A DNA stretch of 64,000 nucleotides from Caenorhabditis remanei (taxonomy: Eukaryota; Nematoda; Chromadorea; Rhabditida; Rhabditidae), in contig NC_071333.1 of the NCBI RefSeq assembly GCF_010183535.1, forward strand, positions 10,414,587 through 10,478,586, written 5' to 3'. Position 1 is the stretch's first letter; each line of letters opens with the position of its first letter. This document shows, piece by piece, positions 25,901 to 37,491 of this stretch. A program made the position numbers and the translations under genes. Under the pieces are notes generated by a model. It did not search any database, was not told where the DNA came from, and saw only the letters and a list, made by a program, of their open reading frames with translations.

Positions 25901-27636
25901 TTCTGAAATACAATCCTCTTAACTGTGTACAAAACTGATAAGTCAATAAAGCAATTTGGGTGTAACTCGAAGAAATTAACATGACTAGACACTCACTTCC
26001 ACTATCGAAAAGAACAACGATGAAATTGGTGAGATAACCAGGCTCCGAAGATAACAAATCAACGATGCTCTGAACAGATCCAGCAGCAGACTCGATGACA
26101 GAAGAAAGTTCAGATCTTGAACGAATGACGAGGGTGAGAGTTGGATTTTCAGCATTGAAGTCAAATCCAGATGTGTCGGTACAAACGACTGAAAATGGAA
26201 TGTTTAGTTGTTGCTAGATGCTGATGTGAGAAGACATGTAACTCACTGTTCTGACAGTGGTATCCAGTAAATCCTTCTGGGCATTGACAACGTTCACTTG
26301 TTGGAGTTGGCAAGAATCCTGCAAAAAAGATTATTATCGCCACGATAATGCCGGCTCAACCTCCGTTAGCACAGAGCATTTGAGAGCAGTCGTTTCCAGT
26401 GAAAAGTCCAAAGCAGTAACAGTATGGTGAACCGCTTGCATCCTTCAAAAGTTGCCCTCCGTTCTGACAAGACGTGAGCGGTGCGGCTGTTGTAGTTGGA
26501 GCAGGAACGGTAGTTGTTGAAACCGGTGGCACTGCATATGAATTAATAGGAATTAGTTTTCTTTTGCATTATAACTTACAGATACACTGGTATGACAGAA
26601 TACGACGGAATCTGTATCCGGCGTTACTAGTTCCTTCAACCTGCAAGAAATTGTGTCCAACATCATTATTGCTAGTTCTTCTGCAAGTGTATCTTTCCAA
26701 AATGTATGGATAGGTACAGTTGTAACGAGTTCCAATAGGAATGTATCTGGAGATATGATTTTCTGCACCGGTGAAACCAATTCCTTGGATTTGTCCAGGA
26801 AAATCAAGTCCTTGAGCGTGAAGTGCGACAACAGATTCAGTATCGAAAAGTGTGTACTTGAGAGTAGGGTAGTCACTGCGCTCGGCTTGATCTCCAGAAA
26901 TGAATCCTCCGGTGACTTGAATATTAGTTCGAGCAGTCATCATCATAGTACAATACTCTTCTCCAGTAGCCGCCATAGGTCCGAGCATGTATTGTCCAGG
27001 TGGAAGCATCTCATACTTAGCAGTGTAAGATGTTGGACGTTGACTGTCAGAATCTGGATAGATAAGATCTCCATTCTCGGCTTGAAGGAAAAAAGTTGGG
27101 TTCAATGGTGACTCAGTTTCCAACTCAATCTTGATGTCCCACATAGTCTCATCAACAACAATGACATAAGTTTGACTGCAGTTAGCAAGGTTGGTAGCAT
27201 CGATGGAGATATCATCCGAGTTTTGGTTATTTGGAATATAAGGGTTGCGAACAGCGCACAACGCTGAAACATACAACCTTGAAACTTATTATAAACTATC
27301 TAAACTAACGATATTGGCAAGTGTCTCCAGTATAGCCTGGTTTGTTACATCCTCTTGTAGCTAGTCCAGCAAAGACGTGTGGTTGAGCAATTGAGCGTTT
27401 GGAACGGTGTGTTTCAACCTGGATCAAAATTTGACACTAGCTGTCTTTGTTCCAAAACTTACAATAAAATCATCAGAAATCGAGTAGGTGCGCTCTCTGA
27501 TAGGCTCAAAGTACTTCAAATCGCTTTTTGGGTTCCATGATTTTAAAACCGCGCGAGCTCTGTCTTTGTGGCTCAGCTCCTGCTCTACAGCCAGGCAGAC
27601 TACGGCTAAAGCCGCAATCAACACCCAGGTTCGCAT
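19935..27636 (-). CDS. Giant secreted vWA/EGF/C-type-lectin protein, paralog 1
   Basis: Twenty-two exons, from 27463-27636 to 19935-19968, with a main exon at 22572-25380, sum to 6,669 nt, or 2,222 aa. Order: signal peptide MRTWVLIAALAVVCLA; a Cys-containing region; a conserved block of about 230 aa; two EGF modules; a vWA-like domain (YVITDGTPND); EGF pair; a second vWA-like domain without a clear metal site; a C-type lectin domain (QFWIGLFKGSDGQFYWDRG); EGF pair; a third vWA-like domain; Thr/Gln/Pro linker; and a C-terminal vWA with LIDGSQS, closed by GGNYCKSN. Inference: an extracellular matrix or luminal recognition protein. Its twin at 28155-35750 has the same exon plan except that this gene has an extra 52-bp intron at 22520-22571. 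From cosmid position I take it to be F28B4.3, a relative of the immune gene irg-7. The ATG lies two bases after a TTTCAG acceptor. Confidence 0.88.
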
Positions 27637-28154
27637 TCCTGAAAGTAAAGTTGACTTGAACCGGAAAAATTCAGTAAAAATGAAATTAAAAACCGCAAAA
27701 TGGCAATAAAAGAGCGCTGAAATGGCATGCCTAATGAAATTATCATTAAGACTGATTTAAAACCAATGATAATCATCAATCAAGAGGTGTGTCAAGCACG
27801 TCATATTGCCGTGGCATAGTCTTATCTCCGTGCCAGTGCACAAAATATGATACAGCTCATTAAATATAACTGTTTCAATAGTGAAAAAGTGCATTGTTAA
27901 ACGTGGCGTGGCATTATCAAACACTGACAGTACTATCTTCTGGTTTATAACGTTTTTCGACTTGATTACTGTACTGATTTGATCTGGAATTTGAATTAAT
28001 GTTGATTATTCAAGTGACTTCAGCTTTGGCTTGACTAGAAGTAACTGTTACATTTTATTCGTCGATTTTGATGTAAGTAAATTTGAAAAAATAATTAATG
28101 AATTTATTGAAAAGGAGAAGTTAACAGGAATCATCTTTTAAAAAAAGCTTCCAT
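27637..28154. other. Intergenic promoter region between the two giant genes
   Basis: About 520 bp between the stop of the upstream giant and the start of the downstream one, long for an operon spacer. It holds the GATA-containing element at 27810-27827, shared with the other giant's promoter, and a further TGATAA-type site near 27767. No coding signal. Confidence 0.5.
27810..27827 (-). promoter_or_regulatory. Composite GATA / TGCCACG element, copy 1
   Basis: The minus strand reads AGATAAGA, three bases, then TGCCACG, about 180 bp upstream of the downstream giant gene's ATG. The same two boxes in the same order and distance occur before the paralog (35919-35937). AGATAAGA matches the site of intestinal GATA factors such as ELT-2 (established knowledge). 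The TGCCACG partner is unassigned. Confidence 0.55.
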
Positions 28155-31100
28155 TCAGTTGCTTTTGCAGTAATTTCCTCCGTTGGTGCTGAAAAAATAT
28201 CTCATTTAATCTCAGAAAATAATTATTTTGTTCTTACTTGGCGTTAATAATAAGCTGTTGGATTGTTTTGATTTGATTGTTCAAACTAGCAAAATCAGGA
28301 GCAGTGAATGAGCAAGCAGCTCCTCCGGATATAGTCTGCAACTTGTTGTTATCGAAACCAGTTCCGTATCCTATAGTGATAATTCCGTATTGCTGTTGGG
28401 CAATGATAGTTTGAGCAGTTGGAGTTGGATCAGTGTAGAATCTGAAAATCAATTGGTTGTTGGAAATTGAAAGTGGTGACTAACGCCGTGTTGGTAGTAA
28501 TGTAAACGAGAACGTGGTTGTCGATGTTACTACGATATCCAGCAGACTTGTAGTCATTGGAAGTTACAATTTGGAGATTGTACGTGAGTACTTGACCAGC
28601 ATGATCGAAATCGGCGTAGTTTTCTTTGAGAAGATTCAAGTTGGAGATAAGCGACGCTTGCGAAGTGATCGAGTTAAATTGGGCAGCCGGTGGAGGCTGG
28701 TCGTCCAGATCAGGTGCAACAACAATTAAACCAACACGAGCACCGTTCAACCCAACGTTGAAAGAAACCATGAATGTTTGAACAAACTTGGTTAACTGAA
28801 AAAATCTCAGAAAATGAGCGTAAAACTGAGTTTTGCTAGATTATTACCCAATCAAAGCTATCCTGAGCAGTTTGAGATCCATCAATCAAGAAGACGATAT
28901 CAAACTGAAGCGCAGTATGTGGCACTGGAGTCTGAAAAGTAGGAAATTAGTTTCAACTTTTCTCGTCTATTTCGAATACCGTTGACGTCACTGGTCCTTG
29001 AGTTACTTGAGTAACAGGTCCTTGGGTTAGTTGAGTGACTGGAACAATTGTTCCAGTTACTGGGGCGTTGGTGACTGGTGCACGACCTGGAAATCGACTT
29101 TCATGACTGAGATTCGAAATCATGTGACAAACCGTTACAAATGACAATTTCTTGTCTTCTGAACTTTTGGTTGTACTCATCAACTCCATGGACAAACACA
29201 GCAATCATATCTCCGTTGCATGTAAACAAGTCGGAATAGTACTCGTATGAGCATTCAGCACGTCTGTACAACTCTGATCGGAGGATGTTCTAAATTATAC
29301 TGCTCAAAACAATTTAATCGGCAAACCCAATACTTACAGTAACAGAGTTGCTTCCGATGTCAAAGATCTCAACATATTGCAACTGTCCGTTGTGGAACGG
29401 ATCTCCAGAAATGTGGAACACTGCAGTATTGTCAAATCCAGCTGCTGGCTGAACACTCGATCCATCTTTGTGAGCTCCAAGTGGGTCAGGCTTTCCTCCT
29501 GCTGAGTTTGGTTGGGCAAATTTGGTGTAGACCTTTGCTCCTCCGGTAGAGTAGATATGGGCCAAGCACAATCCCGGACTATTGACTCCAAGTTGCCAGA
29601 TACCTCCAAGTCTGTCAACTTCTATCCTATACACTTTTTGATCATCAACGTTGTAGATTAGTTCAGGTGTGACGCCAGCTGAAGTGAATACTTGTATTAT
29701 GTTTTACAACTGTTAAACTTACTTGAGAGCGGAGAATTGGCAGAAAGTGATCCGAATTCAGATGATACAGTGACATAGATGAAAGTTGTGTTCATGTCAA
29801 CGGGCACAAGCCATTTACTATTACTGCAAGTATAGTTGGTGTTTCCAGTTGGATCTTGAAGAACAGATGCTCCATACAATGTTGGAAGATAATTGTTCAA
29901 AAGCTGAAATTTTAAATTCTGAAACACAACATGTTGATGAACAACGTACATTGACAAGATTGGTTGGGTTTGTGAAAAGAATGTTTCCACTTGATCCGTA
30001 TCCAAGCCAAGTCATATCTTCAACATTATTCACTCCATTAAATGTTGGGCAACCGGCTGATTTAGAAACAATGTAATGCAACTGAAATTCTAACGATTAT
30101 TTGAATAAATTCAAAAGGTTGCATACGTGAGCTTGGGCATTGAAAAGAGTTGTCATTGCCTCAACGTATTTATCAAGGTCAGCTGGTCCGGCTGCAGTCA
30201 CCAAGAATATTTCACTGTTTGGCATTGCAATCACATCATCATGTTCGAGAAGATGTGCAAGCACGCTGAAAAGGTAGGGAGTTTGTGACAACAATCATCT
30301 GAAATTCATTTGATACCCAAGATATGGCATACTGCAAGCACCATCTGTGTTGATTCCATTGGACTGTGCCTTGAGGTCAACAATGAGATCATCAATGTTG
30401 GTGTAGTCGAATTCCTCGAATGTTCTTCCGGTGGCTGGAAAGGGAATATTAGTTGTTTACAGTGTTCTGATTGAACTTACTGTCGAATGTAACAAGTCCG
30501 AAGTTGGTGAACCAGAGTGGTGTTGATGAAGTAGCAGAAGAAACAATGCTTTTGATATTGGCGATGAGCTGGTTGACAGTATCGGTATTTTGTCTTGTAG
30601 TTTCCACAACAAACAACAACGACTTTCTGTCATTGCTGAATAACTGTGGAAGAGTAGGCTGACAAAGTTCGAACTGACAGTTTGGTCCAGCATATCCATC
30701 TGGACAAGAGCAAGTAGCTTCGTCAGAATTGCGAGTTCCTCCATTGACACAAATTGGAACTGTGCAACGGGATCCGACGTAATATTCTGAGCAGACGCAA
30801 ACTCCATTTTGTCTGATTCCTCCATTTCCGCAAGTGATTTGAGCCTTAGAACAGTGTCCATAGGTCAAACGTTGGAATGTGTTTCCGAACTCATCTTCTC
30901 CAACGTGAAGGACTCCGAATTCATTTGCTGGATTGTCTCCGTTCGGGCATGGGAAATCTTGGGACACCCATTGGTATTGACAAGCAAATCTTGGCTGATA
31001 CTTGAGTCCATTGTAGAAGTTTCCTGTGTACGCATCCCAAAGAATTGCATCAGTGAGAATTGGAACACGGTTTTCGTTGTCAAGGGAGTGAACATATGAG

Positions 31101-34100
31101 ATGAGTCTGTTGTTTGGAGAATCTTGGATTGGATCTGGTTGTGGAATATCATCTCCGATGCTTGTGGAGTATCCAGTAACAATTTGAAGGCTTGATTGAA
31201 CACGAACACTGACAGAACAGTTGGATGGGTATCCATCACCAGGATTCGACTGTACCATGACATACCATTGACCTGCTGGAAGATCGACTTCTCCGATGGT
31301 ATTTGGTCTGTGTTCTGGATCGTATCTGTTTTTGTGACAAGCAAACGGTCTTGGGGTGGAGCAAGAGTCGGTGACCCAGACTTTATTAGGATCTCCAGAT
31401 CGTCCGTTATAGTAGACACATTGATTCGTTGGATCGTTGCTTGGTTCGTTGTCAGCCCAGTATGTTTCTTTTTGGTTGAGTGGATCTGGAGCAACTCCCG
31501 TTCCACGATCCCATACGAACTGACCATCATTGTTTCTGTATAGCCCAATCCAGAACTGAGTACTCGCTGCCGCATGGTAGAAGTAACTGTTCTGACCACC
31601 TTCCAAATCGTCCGCGAGATATCCCCCAGCAGAAGAACAGAAGCTCCTGGCCTGCGGCATAGGAAGAATATTATCAATTCCAACAATGAATCTGAGGCAG
31701 TATTGACCATACTCATCCCAGTCTTTGTCACAACCTTTTCTGACTTCATAAATACCTTGTCCGGTGAATGAGTCGTACATTAATTGATAAGCTGGATACA
31801 GTACCCCATCTCCAGTGTAAATTGCAATATTAGTTCCATAGCCAAATGTGTCGATTTGAATAGTCTGAGAGTAGGCATCTATTGGGAAATATGTGATAAG
31901 ACCACCATCGTGTCTACAGTCATTATCATAGTTGAATGTAACTTGACCGCTGGAAAATTGGATTGGGATCGTTTTGACAGCGTTTAGGATTTCAAAAGCT
32001 TGGATAACGTAGGTAGTTCCAGTAGATCCACCAACAATTCCAAGAAGTGTGTAGTAGTTTTCAATTTGAGCATTGCAGACGAATCCTGCTGGTTTCAAAA
32101 GTGAATTCGTTTCCAAGAAACCATAAAGTACAAGATCCATACGTCGGGACATGTCATAGAAAAGTCCGAGCGACCGAGTATCAGTGTCGTCTTCTGGAGT
32201 GGTTTGGAAAATTTCAACAAATGATCCCGGAATGAGTTCTCTTGAGAAGATAGCATGATTCAGAGCATCCCAAAGTTTGACGGTACATCCGGTGTCTGTT
32301 GAACCGGAACTTTGAATTTGGTCCATAGCATCAGTTATGGCAGTCAAATTATCGGCTGGTGCCTCGGCAATTGGTCCTCCCCAAGTAGAATTGAATCCTA
32401 CTAGAACAAAGTTTCTGATCCATCTACGGTCTTGCATTTGAACATCACGGAGAATTGTTCGGAACTGCGTTTGAAGCATCATTAGAGTTGCTTGAGATTG
32501 TTGAGTAATTTCGACAGCAAAGATCATATCAACTCCATAACGTATGAATTCTGGAGTTGGTCCAGTTTCGATACATCTGGCCAACTCGCAGCTCTCTCCT
32601 CCGTAGCCTGGTGGGCACACACAATGATCTCCCTTATTAGTTCCTCCGTTATAGCAGACAAGGTCCTGGCAGTACGTTCCAGAGAATTCTGGTGTACAGA
32701 AACATGTTGTGTTAGATGGATTCATAACACCTCCATTCTGGCATTGATGGTCGGGTGGAGGTGTTGGATGAATTGAAGCGCAGTACATTGTTCCAGCACG
32801 TTGAAGAGACATATCGTTGTTATCGCGAGCAAAGAAGTTAAAGTAGAGGACCTCATCGGGAACACGGCAGGTGAATGGAGGAAAGTAGAAGTTGAATTCA
32901 CAAGCATCTCTCCACATTCCACTAGCTCCGTAGACTTCCGTTTGTAGTCCATCACGGATAGCATAGATTTGAAGGTTAGCATGTACTCGGTCCATTGAGA
33001 TAAAAGCTGGATAGTTGGAAACGTGGAATACTGGGGATGCATCAAATCCAAGAACAGGTTGACGAAGAATTCCTGCAGCCGAAGTGAGGGTTGTGGCGAA
33101 GGACCAGAAAATGTCATAGTCTGGACTGTATTTGGTCATTCCTCCAAAATTGAACTTCTTCTGGTAAACCTTGAGAGTACAAGCAGCGTTTGGTGAGCCA
33201 GACAAAAGAGTGAAGAACCATTGACCATTGACAACATTGTTGTATGTCCAAATGTAGTTCACTCCATCAGTGAACGCAATATTGAAGTCTGGATAAAGTC
33301 CTAATGGACTGGTGGCAACTAGTTTCAGGTCGGTTCCTGTGGCGACGACAACAATCACGTCAGCTGTCAAATCAATAGCTGCAGTTTTGTAGATGTTTTG
33401 GTTCACGCAATGAGAGTAGTCTCCAGACAGAACGAGTTGAGTACGGAACAAAGTGTTCAGCATGTGTTGGTAGAAGAACTGAAATGAACTTTAAGTTTTC
33501 GATAAATAAAAGTAATTTAATTTGCATACGGGAGAGATGTTTGTTCTGTTGTTAAAGTAGAAAGTGTTACCACCGGTACGAGAAGCAATATCAACCATAT
33601 CTCTGTAAGCACTGTTATCTGGAGACGTGTTACAACCGTCAGCTGGTCCTGGTTGGACATAGATAAAGTACACCTGAAAAGCGACATCAAGAAATAGGAA
33701 GATGGTTGTAGAAACGTACCGGAGCTCTCCAGTAGGACTCAAGGTGGAAAACGGTTTCTTTTTCTGCGTTGTCATTCGGATTGGCATCAGTGATCACATA
33801 GATTGGAGACTTATTCGTTGGATATAAAGAAAGAGCAGAGCTGAAAGGGACATTCAGATTTTCTATAAACATGTTAAGTGACTCACGCAACAGCTGAGAA
33901 AACGACATCATCACATCCTCCATCTGTAGGAGCAGAATGGATAGCTTTGAGGAGATCAACCTTTGCACCATCCCATGAGTCATATCTTTTGTTGAGCAAT
34001 AGTTCTGAAAAGTGTTGAGTTTTGACACTGTTTGATAAATTGATAAGAGAATGGAATTATAGGTGTAACCCTCTCATAATACTGTTTTCTTTCACACTTA

Positions 34101-35750
34101 CTGCCGTTATCAAAAAGAACAACGATGAAATTGGAGAGGTAACCAGGTTCGGAAGCCAGATCTTCAACAATTTCATCGGTTGCATTCGTAGCTTGTTCAA
34201 TGACATCCGAAAGTTGGTATCTCGAACGAATGACAAGAGTGAGTGTTGGGTTCTCGGCATTGAAGTCAAATCCAGATGTGTCGGTACAGATAACTAAACT
34301 TATCGAAATGATAACACAAACACGTTTTTCTGTAACTTACTGTTCTGACAATGGAATCCCATGAATCCTTCTGGACATTGACAACGATCACTTGTCGGTG
34401 TTGGGAGGAAGCCTGAAAAGTAGGATTTATAAATTTCATACATGGCTTAAGACATACCTCCGTTAGCACAAATCATTTGAGAACAATCATTCCCTGACCA
34501 CAATCCGAAACAATAACAGTAAGGAGCACCGCTTGCATCCGTCAAGAGCTGTCCTCCGTTTTGACAGGTGGTGAGTGGAGGAGTCGGTGTTGTTGGAGAA
34601 GGAGCAATGGTTGTACTTACAGGTGGCACTGAACAAAAACGGTCTCTATACCAGATTATTTTTGATATTGAACTTACAGACACATTGGTAAGACAAGATA
34701 CGACGGAATAGGTATCCTCCGTTACTGATACCTTCGACCTGCAAGAAATTGCTTCCAACATCATTATTGCTAGTTCTTTTGCAAGTGTATCTCTCCAAAA
34801 TGTATGGATAGGTACAGTTGTAACGACTTCCAATAGGAATGTATCTGGAAATGTGATTCTCGGCGCCAGTGAATCCGATTCCTTGTATTTGCCCTGGGAA
34901 CTCGAGTGCTTGAACGTGAACAGCAACAACTGATTCAGTATCGAAGTACGCAACTTTTAAATTTGGATAATCATTGCGTTCTGGTTGATCTCCAGAGATG
35001 AAGCCTCCACTAATCTTTATTGGTGTACGAGCGGACATGAACATTGTGCAGTATTCTTGACCAGTGCCACCCACTAACATGGGACCAAGCTGATATTGTC
35101 CTGGAGCCAAGAATGCATATGTCGCAGTGAAAGATGTTGGAAGTTGACTGACAGAATCGGGAGAGATGATAAGTCCATCTTCATATTGAAGGAAGAAAGT
35201 TGGGTTTAAAGGAAACTCAGATTCCAGCTCAATTTTGATGTCCCACATAGTCTCATCAACAACGATGATGTAAGGAACACTGCAGTTGGCGATGTTGACA
35301 GCGTCAATTTGAACATCGTCAGATGCTTGGTTGGTGGGTACATATGGGTTGCGAGCAGAACACAACGCTGAACAAAAAAAACTGGTGAGAACTTAGAAGG
35401 CGCATTCAAACGTACGATATTGACAAGTTTCTCCAGTGTATCCCGGCAAGTTACATCCTCTTGTAGCTTGGCCAGCAAAGACGTGTGGTTGAGCAATGGA
35501 TCTTTTAGAAATATGGTGTGTGTCCAACTAAATCTCTTTTTCATAAGCTGAACCATTGTTTGTCACTTACAAAGAGATCAGACTCATCAGTAGTTCTGTA
35601 TGTCTGTTGTCGAATTGGCTCAAAGAATTTGGTGTCAGCTTTTGGGTCCCACGACTTCAAAACAGCCCGTACTCTTTCTTTATGACTGAGCTCCTGCTCA
35701 GCGGACAGGCAGACTACGGCTAATGCCGCAATCAACACCCAGGTCCGCAT
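28155..35750 (-). CDS. irg-7: Giant secreted vWA/EGF/C-type-lectin protein, paralog 2 (probable IRG-7)
   Basis: Twenty-one exons, from 35571-35750 to 28155-28188 with a main exon at 30481-33478, sum to 6,606 nt, or 2,201 aa. Rough domain positions: signal peptide 1-17; block of about 230 aa at 98-327; EGF modules 340-408; vWA-like 415-600; EGF pair 845-900; vWA-like 910-1060; C-type lectin 1180-1325 (QFWIGLYRNNDGQFVWDRG); EGF pair 1475-1530; vWA-like from 1540; Thr/Gln/Pro linker near 1960-1990; C-terminal vWA 2000-2175 with LIDGSQT; Cys tail. In the lectin domain the calcium motifs are not canonical: EPS replaces EPN and WVTD stands where WND is usual. Known: C. elegans irg-7 (F40F4.6 as I recall) acts upstream of the PMK-1/ATF-7 intestinal immune response. 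Which twin bears that name rests on position next to NAA50, hence the lower certainty of the symbol. Confidence 0.85.
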
Positions 35751-36409
35751 GCCTGGAATTATAGAAGTTAAGCCTTTAAGAACATGAAAACAATATAGTA
35801 TTAGCGCGGAAGAAAAGGAGCACCCGACTGGCACCACTAATAGCATTATCAAGGAAAACGCTGAATGAAGACCTATCACAGTCGTCAAATAAGAAATGGG
35901 TTGGGCGCGTCGTAACATCGTGGCAGAATTCTTATCTATTTTTTGTCGATGCATAAGGGCATAAAAAGTTTTCTTTCTTGCTCTCCTGTTTTGCCATAAT
36001 CTTGTAAAGAATAGGTACGCCTGTAAATTTTTATGGGACAAAATCAAAAACGATGAGTGAAATCGGCTAGTTTAACATTTGAGTCAACAGTCACATTTGA
36101 ATTACCAGAGGAAATAAAAAAATGAGTTAGTTAAAATCATGACAATCTAGACGGTTCAACTTCTAAACTTGAAAATAAAATGTGAGAAAATAAAGCAGCG
36201 AGAGGTTCATCTTAAACAGACATGGTTTTCATATGGGTAGGCACGGTTATGCTAGGATAGGTGAGGGGAAAGGAAACAAACACCGAAATGAGCATTTGAT
36301 TACTGTCAAGGGCTAGAGATCCAACTTGCAGACCAGGCTTAGAGTCAACCAGTCGCTATGAAAAAAAATAGGTTTGAAACAAGAAATTGAGCTACATAGA
36401 ACGAGTGAT
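35751..36409. other. Promoter of giant paralog 2 and 3' UTR of NAA50
   Basis: No coding exon supported. The left third contains the promoter of the giant gene including its GATA composite. The right part is the 3' UTR of the acetyltransferase gene ending at 36410. Confidence 0.5.
35919..35937 (-). promoter_or_regulatory. Composite GATA / TGCCACG element, copy 2
   Basis: On the minus strand AGATAAGA is followed after four bases by TGCCACG, about 180 bp upstream of the giant gene's ATG at 35750. It matches copy 1 in order, orientation and distance, while most surrounding sequence has diverged. Confidence 0.55.
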
Positions 36410-37491
36410 CTACATGCGGATACGCTTAATGAGCAAGTAGGCGTCTCGCGGGCTGATACGATAGTAGTCCTCAATGATTCCGTCGTTGGTGAATCCATGT
36501 CTCTCGTAGAACTGAACAGCTGTTTGGTTATTGACCTGAAATAATATCTTTCTGATTTCATCCTTCCGTTTCAACCATGTACCTGAACATGTAAGTACAT
36601 TGTCTTAATTTCTTCCATCTTCTTGCACAATTTTAGGGCGTAGTAGATGAGATGCGTGCCAATGCCACATCTGTAATAACATATTTAATGGCCTCGTTTT
36701 ATTTCAATGTGTAACCATTTTACACCTTTTCAAATTGTCATTTTCAGATACATTGAAAACGTCATTGATAAGGCCTTATTTGATTTGACTCAAAACTCAC
36801 TGCCGGTATGCAGCCAGGGTTCCAAGTGTCATCAGATACAATGATTTTTCGTCAGAGATATCATCGATACGACAGCAGACAGCGCCAACGACGACATCGT
36901 TGTAGTAGGCAAGACGGCCAAGGTCTCCACAGGTGCGAGCCTCCACGTAGAACTTGTCGTTGTAAGCAATCGGAAAGACGGCCTCGTTGAGCTTCTTGAG
37001 TTGCTGAAACAATAGGAACTTAGGTTCAAGAGTTATATATTTCGCATCAAAACTTCCTTTTAAAAATTTCTAAATTTACCTTAGGTGATATAGGTGAATG
37101 ATCTGTATTTCGCAACACTAACTTTTCAAACACTTACCAAAATATTGTGCGGAGTGATTTCACCAAGATAAACGCTCCCATGTCCAGCGATTGTCCTTAC
37201 AGGTTTTCCGTTAACATCGAACTTCTTAATCATTGGCACAAGCATTTCAACTGGATCCTTCTTCTTTGGAACCACCTTGTCGACTGTCTTCTCATCGGTT
37301 GTCTCTTTTGGTCCATCACTTGTTTCCCCATCGATTTTTTCCGTACCTGGTTGGTCATCAGCACTTTCAGAGGCCTTCTTCTGCTGTTTTTTGGCTCTTT
37401 TCTTGGCACTTTTGCTCAATGTAGGCTCCGTCTCAACATTTGCGTGCTCATCGTTGATGTTATTCACAGGTTCCACTGGTTGATCGCTCAT
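36410..37491 (-). CDS. N-alpha-acetyltransferase 50 (NAA50/San), GNAT family
   Basis: Four exons (37138-37491, 36801-37003, 36583-36670, 36410-36535) give 256 aa. Residues 1-95 are a charged, lysine-rich extension (SKSAKKRAKKQQKKASES) not present in vertebrate NAA50. From about residue 105 the family core begins: GEITPHNI, NEAVFPIAYNDKFY, LAYYNDVVVGAVCCRIDD, LYLMTLGTLAAYR. The acetyl-CoA loop is RQCGIG (R-x-x-G-x-G), then YLHVQVNNQTAVQFYERHGF and the YYRISPRDA end. Known: NAA50 acetylates N-terminal methionines with certain second residues, works with the NatA complex on ribosomes, and is needed for sister-chromatid cohesion in flies and human cells. The position fits F40F4.7 as I recall. An acceptor lies ten bases upstream of the ATG, so SL trans-splicing or a UTR intron is likely. 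Confidence 0.93.
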
